From contig CAJJAA010000007.1 of assembly GCA_905182025.1 (NCBI GenBank), forward strand, positions 1 to 61,019: 61,019 nucleotides of DNA, written 5' to 3'. A model generated the notes under the pieces. That model was not told the origin of the DNA and made no database searches. It saw only the letters and a program-made list of their open reading frames with translations. A program made the translations under genes and the position numbers. Numbering within the stretch: the first letter of the stretch is position 1; every line of letters begins with the position of its first letter. This document shows, one piece after another, positions 20,059 through 29,078 of the stretch. The DNA is from an uncultured OM182 clade bacterium (GTDB lineage: Bacteria > Pseudomonadota > Gammaproteobacteria > Pseudomonadales > Azotimanducaceae).

Positions 20059-20889
20059 ATTTCTAATTCCGGCCCACAAAAATTTAAGCTTCCCGGTGTC
20101 AAGCACATCATTGCCGTTGCGTCCGGTAAAGGTGGCGTTGGTAAGTCTACTGTCTCCGCGAATTTGGCGTTAGCACTGTCTGCGGAGGGCCATACGGTTG
20201 GTCTACTGGATGCAGACATATATGGCCCAAGCCAGGGACTAATGATGGGTGTACCGTCTGGTACGAAGCCTGAGGTCGAGGGTGAATTTCTGCTGCCGAT
20301 TAAGGCCAACGGGCTACAGGTCATGTCAATGGGCTTTGTCACGTCGGATCGGACGCCTGCTGTGTGGCGTGGACCGATGGCGAGCGGGGCACTACAGCAG
20401 TTATTGACGCAAACTTACTGGCAGAATGTCGATTACCTCATTGTCGATATGCCACCCGGCACCGGCGACATCCAATTGACGATGTCACAGAATGTACCTT
20501 TGAGCGGCGCGCTAATAGTTACGACACCGCAGGATATTGCGCTTCTCGATGCAAGAAAGGGCATCGAAATGTTCAAAAAGGTTGAAGTACCGCTATTAGG
20601 TATTGTTGAGAACATGAGTACGCATATTTGCTCTAATTGTGGTCACGAAGAGAATATATTTGGTGAGGGCGGCGGCGACGCGATTGCCCATGATTACAAC
20701 ATGGCTGTGATTGCCAGATTACCGCTGGCGATGTCCATTCGCGTTCAATCGGACGGTGGTAAACCTCCTGTTCTGAGTGAACCCGACGGGGCCATTAGTC
20801 AGATATTCAAAGGTATTGCGCGTGATGTTCATAGCATGATCGACGGCATTCAGCCGAAGGCTCCGCAAATCAAAATTGTTGATGACTAA
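20059..20889 (+). CDS. mrp: Mrp/ApbC iron-sulfur carrier P-loop ATPase, probable ATT start
   Basis: 276 residues. Mrp (ApbC) proteins carry Fe-S clusters to target enzymes in the cytoplasm. The deviant Walker A is ASGKGGVGKST; LLDADIYGPSQG, DMPPGTGD and the C-x2-C pair in ICSNCGHEE are also seen. The N-terminal DUF59 domain of E. coli Mrp is absent. The Walker A lies upstream of the first ATG/GTG/TTG start (TTG 20164), so that start cannot be right. The frame is closed by a stop at 20041; the best start is ATT 20059, seven bases after GGAG. Confidence 0.88.
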   Translation: MSNSGPQKFKLPGVKHIIAVASGKGGVGKSTVSANLALALSAEGHTVGLLDADIYGPSQGLMMGVPSGTKPEVEGEFLLPIKANGLQVMSMGFVTSDRTPAVWRGPMASGALQQLLTQTYWQNVDYLIVDMPPGTGDIQLTMSQNVPLSGALIVTTPQDIALLDARKGIEMFKKVEVPLLGIVENMSTHICSNCGHEENIFGEGGGDAIAHDYNMAVIARLPLAMSIRVQSDGGKPPVLSEPDGAISQIFKGIARDVHSMIDGIQPKAPQIKIVDD

Positions 20890-21009
20890 GTTAAATTTCT
20901 TGAAGAAAGTCATTCGTGTATGATGCTGCGCGTTGCGGATTCTAAGCTTGGATTCAATTTCGAGTGCATCAGCGAATTTTTTAAAGCATAACGTGATGGG
21001 GAGTTACTA

Positions 21010-21576
21010 ATGGCGATTAAATCAGATGGTTGGATCAGGCGTATGTCTGAGCAACAAGGCATGATTTCTCCCTATGAGCCAGGTCAGGTTCGTACGTCAG
21101 GGGACAAGAAGCTGATTTCGTACGGCACCTCGAGCTATGGCTATGATGTTCGCTGTTCAGATGAGTTCAAAGTCTTCACGAATATTCATTCCGCCACTGT
21201 CGACCCGAAGGCGTTTGATGAAAACAGCTTTGTTGATGTAAAAAGCGATGTTTGCGTGATTCCGCCAAACTCATTCGCCTTGGCGCGTACCATTGAGTAT
21301 TTTAAAATTCCCCGTAGCGTACTGACGATTTGCCTGGGTAAATCAACCTATGCTCGGTGTGGAATTATCGTCAATGTAACGCCCTTGGAGCCTGAATGGG
21401 AAGGGCACGTGACATTGGAATTCTCGAACACAACCACGCTACCGGCCAAAATCTATGCAAATGAAGGTGTGGCCCAGATGTTGTTTTTTGAGTCCGATGA
21501 AGTCTGTGAAGTTTCATACAAGGACAGAGGCGGCAAATATCAAGGTCAACGTGGTGTGACGTTGCCAAAGGCCTGA
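21010..21576 (+). CDS. dcd: dCTP deaminase
   Basis: 188 residues. It deaminates dCTP to dUTP, the main route to dTMP in gammaproteobacteria. Family features: [17 protein letters not shown], the catalytic Glu in [18 protein letters not shown], and a flexible end [13 protein letters not shown] that closes over the nucleotide. ATG 21010 is preceded by GGGGAG. mrp upstream is in the same direction (120-base gap); a possible promoter is TTCTTG-16-TATGAT at about 20897-20924. Confidence 0.96.
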   Translation: MAIKSDGWIRRMSEQQGMISPYEPGQVRTSGDKKLISYGTSSYGYDVRCSDEFKVFTNIHSATVDPKAFDENSFVDVKSDVCVIPPNSFALARTIEYFKIPRSVLTICLGKSTYARCGIIVNVTPLEPEWEGHVTLEFSNTTTLPAKIYANEGVAQMLFFESDEVCEVSYKDRGGKYQGQRGVTLPKA

Positions 21577-21612
21577 AACGCCTCTGCGAATAACGAAAAG
21601 TTCAGCGAGGTA

Positions 21613-21637
21613 GCCTATCAGTGATTAGGCGTTTTGT
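21613..21637 (+). terminator. Terminator after dcd
   Basis: GCCTA (21613-21617) pairs with TAGGC (21626-21630); the inner bases can extend the stem, and GTTTTGTTT follows. It lies between dcd and the converging DUF3108 gene. Confidence 0.55.
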
Positions 21638-21669
21638 TTCGCATAGATTTTTTGGTAGAGATTGTTTCG

Positions 21670-22491
21670 CTACAGTACCCGATCCCCGAATGTAGCCTCT
21701 TGAAGTCTTAGCTCGAAGCCGCGTCCTTCTGCGTCCTGTTGACGAAACTTCACCAACAGGAACTCGAATTCAGGTGCTAGCCAAAATATCGTTTTGCGAT
21801 CATGTTTGTCATTAATACGCGTCGTTTTGATGGTGTTAATTGTACCAATAGGGGTTTCAAGGGCCTCCTCGCCAATAACCTGAAACTCATAGTGTTTTAA
21901 CTTTCCATCATCGGCGATGTCGTAACTTAATACTGGCCAGGGCTGCTTAGCTTGGTGGGCTGACAATAGATCGGTTCTTAACTTTAGTTGATAGAGGAGT
22001 TTGTCGAGGGTGCCATGGGCCAATGCCATCTCCCAAGGTTCTGCCTCCTCAGCGCGCAAAAGTTGCTCATCCCAGTCAAAACTGAGGCTGGTGAGTCGAT
22101 TTTTACCGACGCCGCGCCTGCTATAATGATATTCAATAGGCTCCAGTGAGTCCTCAGACCACCGAAAGGACGTTGATTCCTCAATGGTGGCAAAAAATGA
22201 TTTCGCAGAGGACGTCAATTTGAATTCACCGGGTTTCGTATTTGTTAACTCCCTTATGCCTATCGCGCTGACCGGTAGGCCTTTATAGTCTGCTTTGTAG
22301 ATGGCACGAAACAGTGTTGGGCTTGAAAGCTCAGAATCGTTAAGTTTTGACTCGAGGTCTAAATCGCTGGTTTGGGAAAATGAGATGGCGCTAACGAATA
22401 GCGTCGCGACCGCGAACACCAAGCGGGTAAATTGGGTTCCACTTGGCGGGGATAATTTGCACATCGATTTCAATGGGGTGCCTATTTGCAT
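21670..22491 (-). CDS. DUF3108 envelope protein
   Basis: 273 residues. A hydrophobic segment (TRLVFAVATLFVSAISFS) ends in a likely signal-peptidase site near residue 40, so the protein should be periplasmic or at the outer membrane. The body matches DUF3108, a beta-rich family of unknown function. ATG 22491 is the longest start; ATG 22464 gives a more normal signal-peptide length. In many relatives this gene sits by purN-purM, which are not here. Confidence 0.8.
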   Translation of the reverse strand: MQIGTPLKSMCKLSPPSGTQFTRLVFAVATLFVSAISFSQTSDLDLESKLNDSELSSPTLFRAIYKADYKGLPVSAIGIRELTNTKPGEFKLTSSAKSFFATIEESTSFRWSEDSLEPIEYHYSRRGVGKNRLTSLSFDWDEQLLRAEEAEPWEMALAHGTLDKLLYQLKLRTDLLSAHQAKQPWPVLSYDIADDGKLKHYEFQVIGEEALETPIGTINTIKTTRINDKHDRKTIFWLAPEFEFLLVKFRQQDAEGRGFELRLQEATFGDRVL

Positions 22492-22848
22492 GCTTGTAAA
22501 TCTCGGGTCAGTCTATGACAATTTGGAACCCATAATTGAAAAATAATTCAATAATTTGTGTCTCTTTGCGACAATTGGTTACTCAGACCATGAGCAGTCT
22601 GAGTCAAAGGTACGTTCACACTATCTTTGTCGTTATATCTAGCTATATTGTGGTTATATATTAGTCATGTTGATGGGCGATACGGGGCATGTCGGTTCGA
22701 TAAGAAAATAATGGCACATAAATGCGATAGGTTATCCTTGCATGTAGTGCTTACAAAACGTTTGCGATGAGCGATATGCGCGCGAGTGAAACTCATATGA
22801 ATAAAATCGAGGATGGTTTCGATTAATACTTTGTTACTAAACATCACA
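22492..22848. other. Divergent intergenic region with an inverted repeat
   Basis: About 350 bases between the divergent DUF3108 and DUF2066 genes; no convincing gene. It is AT-rich and contains a perfect inverted repeat ACTCAGAC (22581-22588) / GTCTGAGT (22597-22604) with an 8-base centre, which may be an operator. Promoters for both genes must lie here, but I cannot place them with confidence. Confidence 0.5.
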
Positions 22849-23904
22849 ATGCTTCGCAAACTTATGGTTTGTGTCACGCTATGCCTGCTTTCAACAACAG
22901 CGTCCGCCGTCACCGTTGACGATCTATACATTGGCGAAGTGCTTGTATCTGAAGAGAGTGACGCGCAGCTTGAAGCGGGTGCTCGGGCTGGTTTATTACA
23001 AGTTTTGATTCGTGTCGCAGGGTCTGAAGAAATTCAGAGTAGTGCGCTCGTTGTAAATGCGCTTCGTAATCCTGCTTCTTATTATTATCAGTACAGCTAC
23101 CAATCCACCGACCGTACGATGTTAGTCGATGGTGAAATTATTGCCGCTAGGGTTTTACGTTTGAACTTTGAGCCGAGTGCAATAGCGAGATTGCTTCGTG
23201 AAGCGGGGTTTTCAGTTTGGTCGAGTAACAGACCTGGGCTGTTAGTTTGGATTGCATTAAGTGATGGCAGTGGCAGGCGACTCATGTCCGAAGATGATGA
23301 AAGTGATGTGCGTGTCGCGCTTTCCGATGTGGCCAAACAGAAAGGTTTACCGTTGTTATTCCCACTATTGGACTTAGAAGATGCCGCTAGCCTTTCAGCT
23401 GCTGAAGTATGGGGCGCCTTTGTCGATCGTATCGATGGCGCGTCATTGCGGTATCAACCCGATGTGATTTTGAGTGCGCGAGTGCAAATGTCTGCTTCAG
23501 GACAGTGGCTGGGAGATTGGACTTATCGCCTTGATAGTCGTTGGGTGCGTTTTGATAATGTTGCAGATACACCTTCAGAGTTGGTTATGGATGTCATGGA
23601 TAAGCTTACTGGACTGTTGGTTGAACGTTATGCAACAGACGATTCCAGAGGCAGTGTTGCAGTGACCATAGAATCCATCAATAGCCTTGCCGATTATGGT
23701 GGTGCATTGGCCTATTTACAGAAACTAGCGCCAGTTTTAGATGTTGAGATCTTGGCTGTTGATGAGGACCGTGTATCCTACAAATTGAAGACTGAAGGTA
23801 GCGTTGATCAATTGATAGAGTTGATTGAGTTGGATCAGCGGATGTTTCTTATTAGAGCGCCTCAGTTGTCTGATTCGATGATGCTATACCGCTGGTTGCA
23901 ATAA
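22849..23904 (+). CDS. DUF2066 periplasmic protein
   Basis: 351 residues with a typical signal peptide (MLRKLMVCVTLCLLSTTASA). The mature protein matches DUF2066, a family of unknown function commonly found beside an AI-2E-type permease and hda. ATG 22813 would lengthen the protein by 12 residues but spoils the signal-peptide start; neither start has a well-placed ribosome-binding site. The permease gene begins one base after its stop, so the two are an operon. Confidence 0.8.
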   Translation: MLRKLMVCVTLCLLSTTASAVTVDDLYIGEVLVSEESDAQLEAGARAGLLQVLIRVAGSEEIQSSALVVNALRNPASYYYQYSYQSTDRTMLVDGEIIAARVLRLNFEPSAIARLLREAGFSVWSSNRPGLLVWIALSDGSGRRLMSEDDESDVRVALSDVAKQKGLPLLFPLLDLEDAASLSAAEVWGAFVDRIDGASLRYQPDVILSARVQMSASGQWLGDWTYRLDSRWVRFDNVADTPSELVMDVMDKLTGLLVERYATDDSRGSVAVTIESINSLADYGGALAYLQKLAPVLDVEILAVDEDRVSYKLKTEGSVDQLIELIELDQRMFLIRAPQLSDSMMLYRWLQ

Positions 23905-23905
23905 C

Positions 23906-25009
23906 ATGGAACAACTGACACCCCTGCAGAGGATATTAGTGCCGAGTTTGATTGCTCTGCTACTGCTGTTGATCTATCTGTTGCAGCCGATTCTGACGCC
24001 TTTTTTAGTTGGGATGGGTATTGCTTATCTCGGCGATCCGATTGTTGATAGGCTCGAGCCAACGGTCGGTAGAATTGGTGGCGTCGTGATTGTTTTTGCA
24101 GGTCTGTTTTTAATCATGACCTTAGGCGTGTTGTTGCTGATACCGATGCTGGCTGCTGAACTTGGTACGTTAATCAAAAATATACCAAATTTTTTCCTCT
24201 GGCTTCAGCAGACCGCGAGCCCCTTGCTCGTTGAGTGGTTCGGGATTGATCCCTTTGACGTCAATATGGGGAAGATTAAACAACAGATATCAGGTAACTG
24301 GACAGAAGTTGGCAGCATCGTAAGGCGGTTGTTATTGGAAATTACAGCCTCTGGCTATGCCTTATTTTTGTCGCTGACAAATTTGGTGCTGATTCCCGTG
24401 GTGGGGTTTTATCTCATGCGTGATTGGGATTTGTTGGTTGGATATTTAAGAGAAACGCTGCCCCGTAATATAGAGCCTATTGTTAGCGAACTGGCTCGAG
24501 AATGTGATGAAGTCTTAAGCGCATTCTTGCGAGGACAGATGTTGGTTATGCTTGCTTTGGGGAGTATTTACTCGCTTGGGCTGGTGATGATTGGGCTCGA
24601 TTTAGCGCTGATTATTGGCATGATGGCAGGGCTCGCCAGTATTGTCCCTTATCTTGGTTTTCTTGTGGGTATTGTTGCCGCAACTCTCGCGGCGTTGTTC
24701 CAATACCAGGATCTACTCCCCTTAGTGTATGTGGTTATCGTCTTCGGTATTGGCCAGATGCTTGAGGGTATGGTGTTAACGCCGTTGTTGGTCGGCGATC
24801 GTATCGGCTTGCACCCTGTCGCAGTCATTTTTGCAATTCTGGCCGGAGGTCAATTATTTGGGTTTATTGGCATTCTTTTAGCCCTCCCTTTTGCCGCAGT
24901 GATCATGGTTTTTCTTCGTTTCATCCACGATCGTTATAAAGATAGTGACTACTATCGCGCGCTCGATGAGCCTGACCCGTCGATGTCAGAGACGGATCGA
25001 AAGGTATGA
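23906..25009 (+). CDS. AI-2E family transporter (PerM-like)
   Basis: 367 residues with about seven to eight membrane helices and a soluble central part. LVLTPLLVGDRIGLHPVAVIFA-type sequence near residues 280-305 is the family signature. Members include PerM and TqsA of E. coli, and some relatives are Na+/H+ antiporters, so the substrate here cannot be told. It overlaps hda by four bases (ATGA) within the DUF2066-permease-hda-murG operon. Confidence 0.87.
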   Translation: MEQLTPLQRILVPSLIALLLLLIYLLQPILTPFLVGMGIAYLGDPIVDRLEPTVGRIGGVVIVFAGLFLIMTLGVLLLIPMLAAELGTLIKNIPNFFLWLQQTASPLLVEWFGIDPFDVNMGKIKQQISGNWTEVGSIVRRLLLEITASGYALFLSLTNLVLIPVVGFYLMRDWDLLVGYLRETLPRNIEPIVSELARECDEVLSAFLRGQMLVMLALGSIYSLGLVMIGLDLALIIGMMAGLASIVPYLGFLVGIVAATLAALFQYQDLLPLVYVVIVFGIGQMLEGMVLTPLLVGDRIGLHPVAVIFAILAGGQLFGFIGILLALPFAAVIMVFLRFIHDRYKDSDYYRALDEPDPSMSETDRKV

Positions 25010-25665
25010 ATAAACTCCAACAGGGTCAGCTCTCTTTAGATATCAAGTTGAGAGAAGATGCGACATTTGAAAATTTTGTTGGTGATGCGGGGATGCAACT
25101 GCAACTACCCGAGGCATGGACCTACCTTTGGGGTGGCAAAGGTTCGGGTCGAAGTCATTTGTTGCAGGCATTGTGTCACCGAACAGCTGGCGGTATTTAT
25201 CTTTCAGATTTGAAACGGCACTCGGTCGACCTTCTACAAGGTCTCGCCATGGTGCCACTAGTTTGTATTGATGATGTCGAAGATATTCTAGGTGACGCAA
25301 AGTGGGAAGCGGGCTTGTTTCATCTTATGAATGAAATAAAAGATGCTGGAAATCGGCTAGTCGTGTCAGGCCCCGAGCCTGCGGTAAGGCTCTCGATTCA
25401 ATTAGCAGATTTGCGTTCGAGACTTGTATCAGCCTATGCCGTAGAGACCTGTGAGCTGTCAGATGAAGAGAAGCTTCAGGTGTTAATACAAAAAGCTCAC
25501 CACAGGGGTTTTCGGATTAGCGAGGATGTTGGTCACTTCATTTTAGCTCGAACCAGTAGAGACCTGTCGCAGATCCTACGTCTATTAGAGAAACTCGAGA
25601 AAGAAACACTCAGACAAGGCAAGACGGTCACAATACCCTTCGTTAAAAGAACGCTGCATCTATGA
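25006..25665 (+). CDS. hda: DnaA regulatory inactivator Hda
   Basis: 219 residues. With the DNA-loaded sliding clamp, Hda triggers ATP hydrolysis by DnaA and so prevents re-initiation. The N-terminus carries a clamp-binding motif (GQLSLDI, cf. QLSLPL). The AAA+ domain has WGGKGSGRSHLL (the nucleotide loop ends in Arg-Ser, not Lys-Ser), CIDDVEDI, and an arginine-containing LRSRL region. It overlaps both neighbours by ATGA junctions. Confidence 0.92.
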   Translation: MNKLQQGQLSLDIKLREDATFENFVGDAGMQLQLPEAWTYLWGGKGSGRSHLLQALCHRTAGGIYLSDLKRHSVDLLQGLAMVPLVCIDDVEDILGDAKWEAGLFHLMNEIKDAGNRLVVSGPEPAVRLSIQLADLRSRLVSAYAVETCELSDEEKLQVLIQKAHHRGFRISEDVGHFILARTSRDLSQILRLLEKLEKETLRQGKTVTIPFVKRTLHL

Positions 25666-26813
25666 AGCGAATTTTCTTTACAGGCGGAGGAACCGCAGGG
25701 CATGTGACGCCGAATATTGCTTTGATTGAAAGGATGCTGCAGCAAGGTTGGGAGGTCCACTACATAGGTTCTAAAGGTGGCATAGAAGAGTCTATCGTTG
25801 CCGAGCTGCCGATTACATTTCACGGCATTGCGACCGGTAAGCTACGACGATACTTCTCGTGGCAAAATTTTCTTGATCCTTTGAAAATTCTTTTTGGGCT
25901 GATGCAGAGCCTTTGGCTCTGCATCAGATTGAGACCGTCAATTGTGTTTTCAAAAGGTGGCTTTGTCGCTGTACCCATTGTTATTGGTGCCTGGCTTTGT
26001 CGAGTACCGGTCATTGCGCATGAATCCGATATCACGCCGGGATTAGCTAACAAACTGTGTTTTCCTTTTGTACGTTATGTCTGTGTCAACTTCCAGGAAA
26101 CTGAAAAGTATTTAGGTCACTCTTCGGCTAAGACGCCAGGTAATAATCCTAACAAGGCTCATTCAAAAGTGATCGTGACAGGCTCGCCCGTTAGAACGAC
26201 GTTAGTCGAGGGCGATGCTGAAAGAGGAAGAGCATTTTTAGGCTTTAGTCATACTCAACCCATATTGCTTGTGTTTGGCGGCAGCTTAGGCGCCCAGGCT
26301 ATCAATGATTGGGTCTGGGGCTCGTTAACGGCATTGCTGGCGCGCTATCAAGTTGTGCATATAGTGGGTGCAGGAAACATTAACACCTCAACTGGTTTGG
26401 AACAGCGCGCGGGGCAAACAACGGGACCTATTCAGAACAGTTCAGTGCCGCACTACTGTCAGAAAGAGTTTCTGCAGGCTGAATTTGGTGATGTGCTCGC
26501 GGCGGCAGACCTTGTGCTTTCCAGAGCGGGTGCTAATTCAATTTATGAGCTTTTGCTAATGCGCAAACCGCATATCCTGGTTCCTTTAACGGCCCGGGCC
26601 AGTCGAGGTGATCAAATAATCAATGCGCGAATATTTGAATCTAAAGGCATGAGCCAAGTTGTTGATGAGGACCGTCTTACCTCCACTGATATTGTCCAAG
26701 TGATTGAAAAGACAATCGAAAATCAATCTCGTCAGCTTGCTGCTATTGCTGATTTTGAGATTATCGATTCGGTCTCAGTTATCACGGAGCTACTTGAGAG
26801 GACCCGACGGTAG
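25662..26813 (+). CDS. MurG-like UDP-GlcNAc transferase, Firmicutes type
   Basis: 383 residues of the GT28/MurG family: GGGTAGHVTPNIALI, FSKGGFVAVP, HESDITPGLANK, GGSLGAQAIND, SRAGANSIYELL. MurG adds GlcNAc to lipid I on the inner face of the cytoplasmic membrane. These motifs match Bacillus-type MurG rather than the GTGGHVFP form usual in proteobacteria, and the gene lies behind hda instead of in the division and cell-wall cluster. It may be a second, transferred MurG or a relative using another lipid acceptor. The ATGA overlap couples it to hda. Confidence 0.82.
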   Translation: MKRIFFTGGGTAGHVTPNIALIERMLQQGWEVHYIGSKGGIEESIVAELPITFHGIATGKLRRYFSWQNFLDPLKILFGLMQSLWLCIRLRPSIVFSKGGFVAVPIVIGAWLCRVPVIAHESDITPGLANKLCFPFVRYVCVNFQETEKYLGHSSAKTPGNNPNKAHSKVIVTGSPVRTTLVEGDAERGRAFLGFSHTQPILLVFGGSLGAQAINDWVWGSLTALLARYQVVHIVGAGNINTSTGLEQRAGQTTGPIQNSSVPHYCQKEFLQAEFGDVLAAADLVLSRAGANSIYELLLMRKPHILVPLTARASRGDQIINARIFESKGMSQVVDEDRLTSTDIVQVIEKTIENQSRQLAAIADFEIIDSVSVITELLERTRR

Positions 26814-26874
26814 TTCCGAACTCCCCGGTAAGTGAAGAAAGTTTAAAAATACCTTGCCCGCTTCAGTATTGGTG

Positions 26875-26898
26875 TTATAGTCATGTACAACACTATAA
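26875..26898. promoter_or_regulatory. Palindromic operator candidate for the GntR regulator
   Basis: TTATAGT (26875-26881) and ACTATAA (26892-26898) form a perfect inverted repeat with a 10-base centre, just upstream of the regulator. GntR regulators of the YtrA type commonly bind such dyads at their own operon promoters. The dyad also covers ATG 26883, which speaks against using that ATG as start. Confidence 0.6.
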
Positions 26899-26915
26899 AC
26901 GTAGCCGGCCAATAT

Positions 26916-27278
26916 ATGAGCATCAGCTGGAATGACAAAGACCCAATTTACCGACAACTTCATGATCGAATAGTCGCTTCGATCCTCGAAGGTGTTTTTG
27001 TTGACGGCGACGGATTACCTTCTGTTCGCCAGTTGGCGAGCGAACACCGCATTAACCCTATTACTGTTTCAAAATCACTTCAGTTATTGGTCGATGATGG
27101 ACTAGTAGAAAAGCGTAGGGGACTTGGTATGTTTATCAAAGAAGGCGCGGCAATGCGACTGAGAGAAATCGAAAGACAACGATTTTTGACAGAAGAGTGG
27201 CCACGGGTCGTTGAAAAAATCGTGCGGTTAGGTTTATCCAAACAAGTGTTGTTAGCCGAAGGGGAGCTAGAAAAATGA
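26916..27278 (+). CDS. GntR-family regulator, YtrA type
   Basis: 120 residues from ATG 26916 (the frame opens at 26883 inside the palindrome). A winged helix-turn-helix of the GntR type (PIYRQLHDRIVASILEG, LPSVRQLASEHRINPITVSK, LVEKRRGLGMFI) is followed by only a short helical tail, as in the YtrA subfamily, which represses neighbouring ABC-transporter genes. Its stop overlaps the ATPase start (ATGA). Effector unknown; YtrA relatives often respond to cell-wall antibiotics or acetoin. Confidence 0.88.
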   Translation: MSISWNDKDPIYRQLHDRIVASILEGVFVDGDGLPSVRQLASEHRINPITVSKSLQLLVDDGLVEKRRGLGMFIKEGAAMRLREIERQRFLTEEWPRVVEKIVRLGLSKQVLLAEGELEK

Positions 27279-28135
27279 ATGAATCAGGTAATGTTGTCAC
27301 AGCAAGAGGGCTCTCGAAGCATTTCGGTGATTTTTCTGCCTTGGATGGTGTGAACTTCGATATTCGCCCTGGTTCGATTGTTGGTTTGATTGGGCCGAAT
27401 GGCGCAGGAAAGACGACCACACTAAAATCTCTATTAGGATTGACGGGCTTTGACGGAGATTTGGATGTCCTTGGCGTGGATCCTAGAAAAGACCGAAAAT
27501 CCCTCATGCAACGTGTCTGTTTTATTTCAGATGTTGGTGTACTGCCTCGCTGGCTGAGAGCCCGAGAGGCGGTTGCGTATATTGACGCAATACACCCACG
27601 GTTTAATCGAGAAAAAGCGATGGCCCTATTGGAGAAAACAAATATTCCAATGAACAACCGGGTGAAACAACTTTCAAAAGGTATGGTAACGCAGCTGCAT
27701 TTAGCCCTTGTGATGGCGATCGAAGTTGATCTGCTCGTGCTCGATGAGCCCACCCTCGGTCTGGATATTTTATACCGCAAAGAGTTTTATGATCGCTTGT
27801 TGAATGACTATTTTGATCATCAGACGAGCATCATTATTAGTACGCATCAGGTTGAAGAGATCGAAAGTATCCTGACTCATTTGCTGTTTATTAATAAGGG
27901 TAAGATTGTGCTGGACGCGGCTATGGACGATTTGTCTGAACAGTATGTTGAGGTCTTGGTAAAGCCAGAACATGTTGAGCAAGCCTTGGCATTGGGGCCC
28001 ATTTACACGCGTGACATGCTCGGTAAGAAAAATATGATCTTTGAGCGCGGAGATCGAACTCAATTAGAAGGCTTCGGTGAGATAAACGTACCCAGTGTGG
28101 CAGATCTTTTTGTCGCTAAGATGCAGAGGAGTTGA
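27275..28135 (+). CDS. ABC transporter ATP-binding protein
   Basis: 286 residues. Walker A GPNGAGKTTT, signature QLSKGMVTQLHLALVMA (Lys in place of the second Gly of LSGGQ-type motifs, common in this subfamily), Walker B LLVLDEPTLGLD, switch His in ISTHQVEEIE. It is a single-ATPase component paired with the downstream permease, as in YtrB and drug or bacteriocin exporters. Whether it exports a peptide or lipid is unknown. Confidence 0.92.
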   Translation: MNESGNVVTARGLSKHFGDFSALDGVNFDIRPGSIVGLIGPNGAGKTTTLKSLLGLTGFDGDLDVLGVDPRKDRKSLMQRVCFISDVGVLPRWLRAREAVAYIDAIHPRFNREKAMALLEKTNIPMNNRVKQLSKGMVTQLHLALVMAIEVDLLVLDEPTLGLDILYRKEFYDRLLNDYFDHQTSIIISTHQVEEIESILTHLLFINKGKIVLDAAMDDLSEQYVEVLVKPEHVEQALALGPIYTRDMLGKKNMIFERGDRTQLEGFGEINVPSVADLFVAKMQRS

Positions 28136-28139
28136 ACAA

Positions 28140-29078
28140 ATGAACCAATTACCTATGTTGTTAAAACGTGAATACTGGGAACATCGAACGACCTTTCTTT
28201 ACTTGCCGGCCATTATGTCGATGCTGTTCATCGGCATCCTGTTGTTCGGTAGTTTTGCGATTCAAAGCGGTGTGGTCAATGTCTCAATTGACAGCGAACG
28301 GCACCAGGATGGTAACCATCAAACGGAAGAATTTAAAGCCGAAGGTGCTTCCTTGTTGGAGATTTTTGGTCAGCGAATCAATCGGTTCGCAGACCAGTCT
28401 TTTAGTGAGCGAGAACAGGTATTAAACCAAGTTTACTATTCTACGAGCGTCATCATGTTTGTCGTGTTGTGGTTTGTTATCGTTTTCTACTTCATCAACT
28501 GCCTCTATGATGATCGCAAGGATCGCAGTATTTTGTTTTGGAAGTCTTTGCCAGTTTCAGACACGATGACTGTTGTTTCGAAGTTAATCGTCGGGCTGAT
28601 TGTTGTGCCCACGATTTTCCTCGCCTTCACGATGATAAACAATGTCGCGTTATTGCTTGTCTCGTCAATCGCGGCGCTTGGCAATGATATTGATATCTTC
28701 TCGACCCTGTGGGCCCCCGCAAATATTATTGGACGCTGGGTAACCTTTGTCGGCTATATACTTTTCGCTGGTATCTGGTGCTTACCCTTCTTCGGTTGGT
28801 TATTGTTAATATCGTCTTGGGCGAAGTCTGCACCATTGGCATGGGTTGTTGGTATTCCATTGTTGATAACCATTGTCGAACGAATATTCACCGGTAGTGG
28901 TGTTGTTCGAGCATTCTTTATGGATCACGTTGCCCTGCGACAACCCGTCGTCTGGCTCCAAGATGGTTATGGTTCTGAATTATCGGTTGTGTCAATGCAG
29001 ACCTTTGCGTCGCTGATACTGGGCGTTGTCCTGGTCGGACTTGCAATATGGCGTCGGGGTTATGCTGATGAACTTTAG
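28140..29078 (+). CDS. ABC-2 type permease
   Basis: 312 residues with six likely membrane helices and a large extracytoplasmic loop between helices 1 and 2 (about residues 45-95). A charged cytoplasmic segment (YDDRKDRSILFWKSLPVSD) is typical of ABC-2 permeases of the bacitracin/antibiotic-resistance type. The start is ATG 28140 with GAGGAG ten bases upstream. It is translationally close to the ATPase (4-base gap), and the small lipoprotein gene begins inside its 3' end. Confidence 0.85.
   Translation: MNQLPMLLKREYWEHRTTFLYLPAIMSMLFIGILLFGSFAIQSGVVNVSIDSERHQDGNHQTEEFKAEGASLLEIFGQRINRFADQSFSEREQVLNQVYYSTSVIMFVVLWFVIVFYFINCLYDDRKDRSILFWKSLPVSDTMTVVSKLIVGLIVVPTIFLAFTMINNVALLLVSSIAALGNDIDIFSTLWAPANIIGRWVTFVGYILFAGIWCLPFFGWLLLISSWAKSAPLAWVVGIPLLITIVERIFTGSGVVRAFFMDHVALRQPVVWLQDGYGSELSVVSMQTFASLILGVVLVGLAIWRRGYADEL

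Noticed and set aside
27136-27780. 214-codon leftward open frame opposite the GntR and ABC ATPase genes
   Set aside because: It is antisense to two clearly recognised coupled genes, has Ser/Arg/Pro-rich low-quality sequence and no family features.
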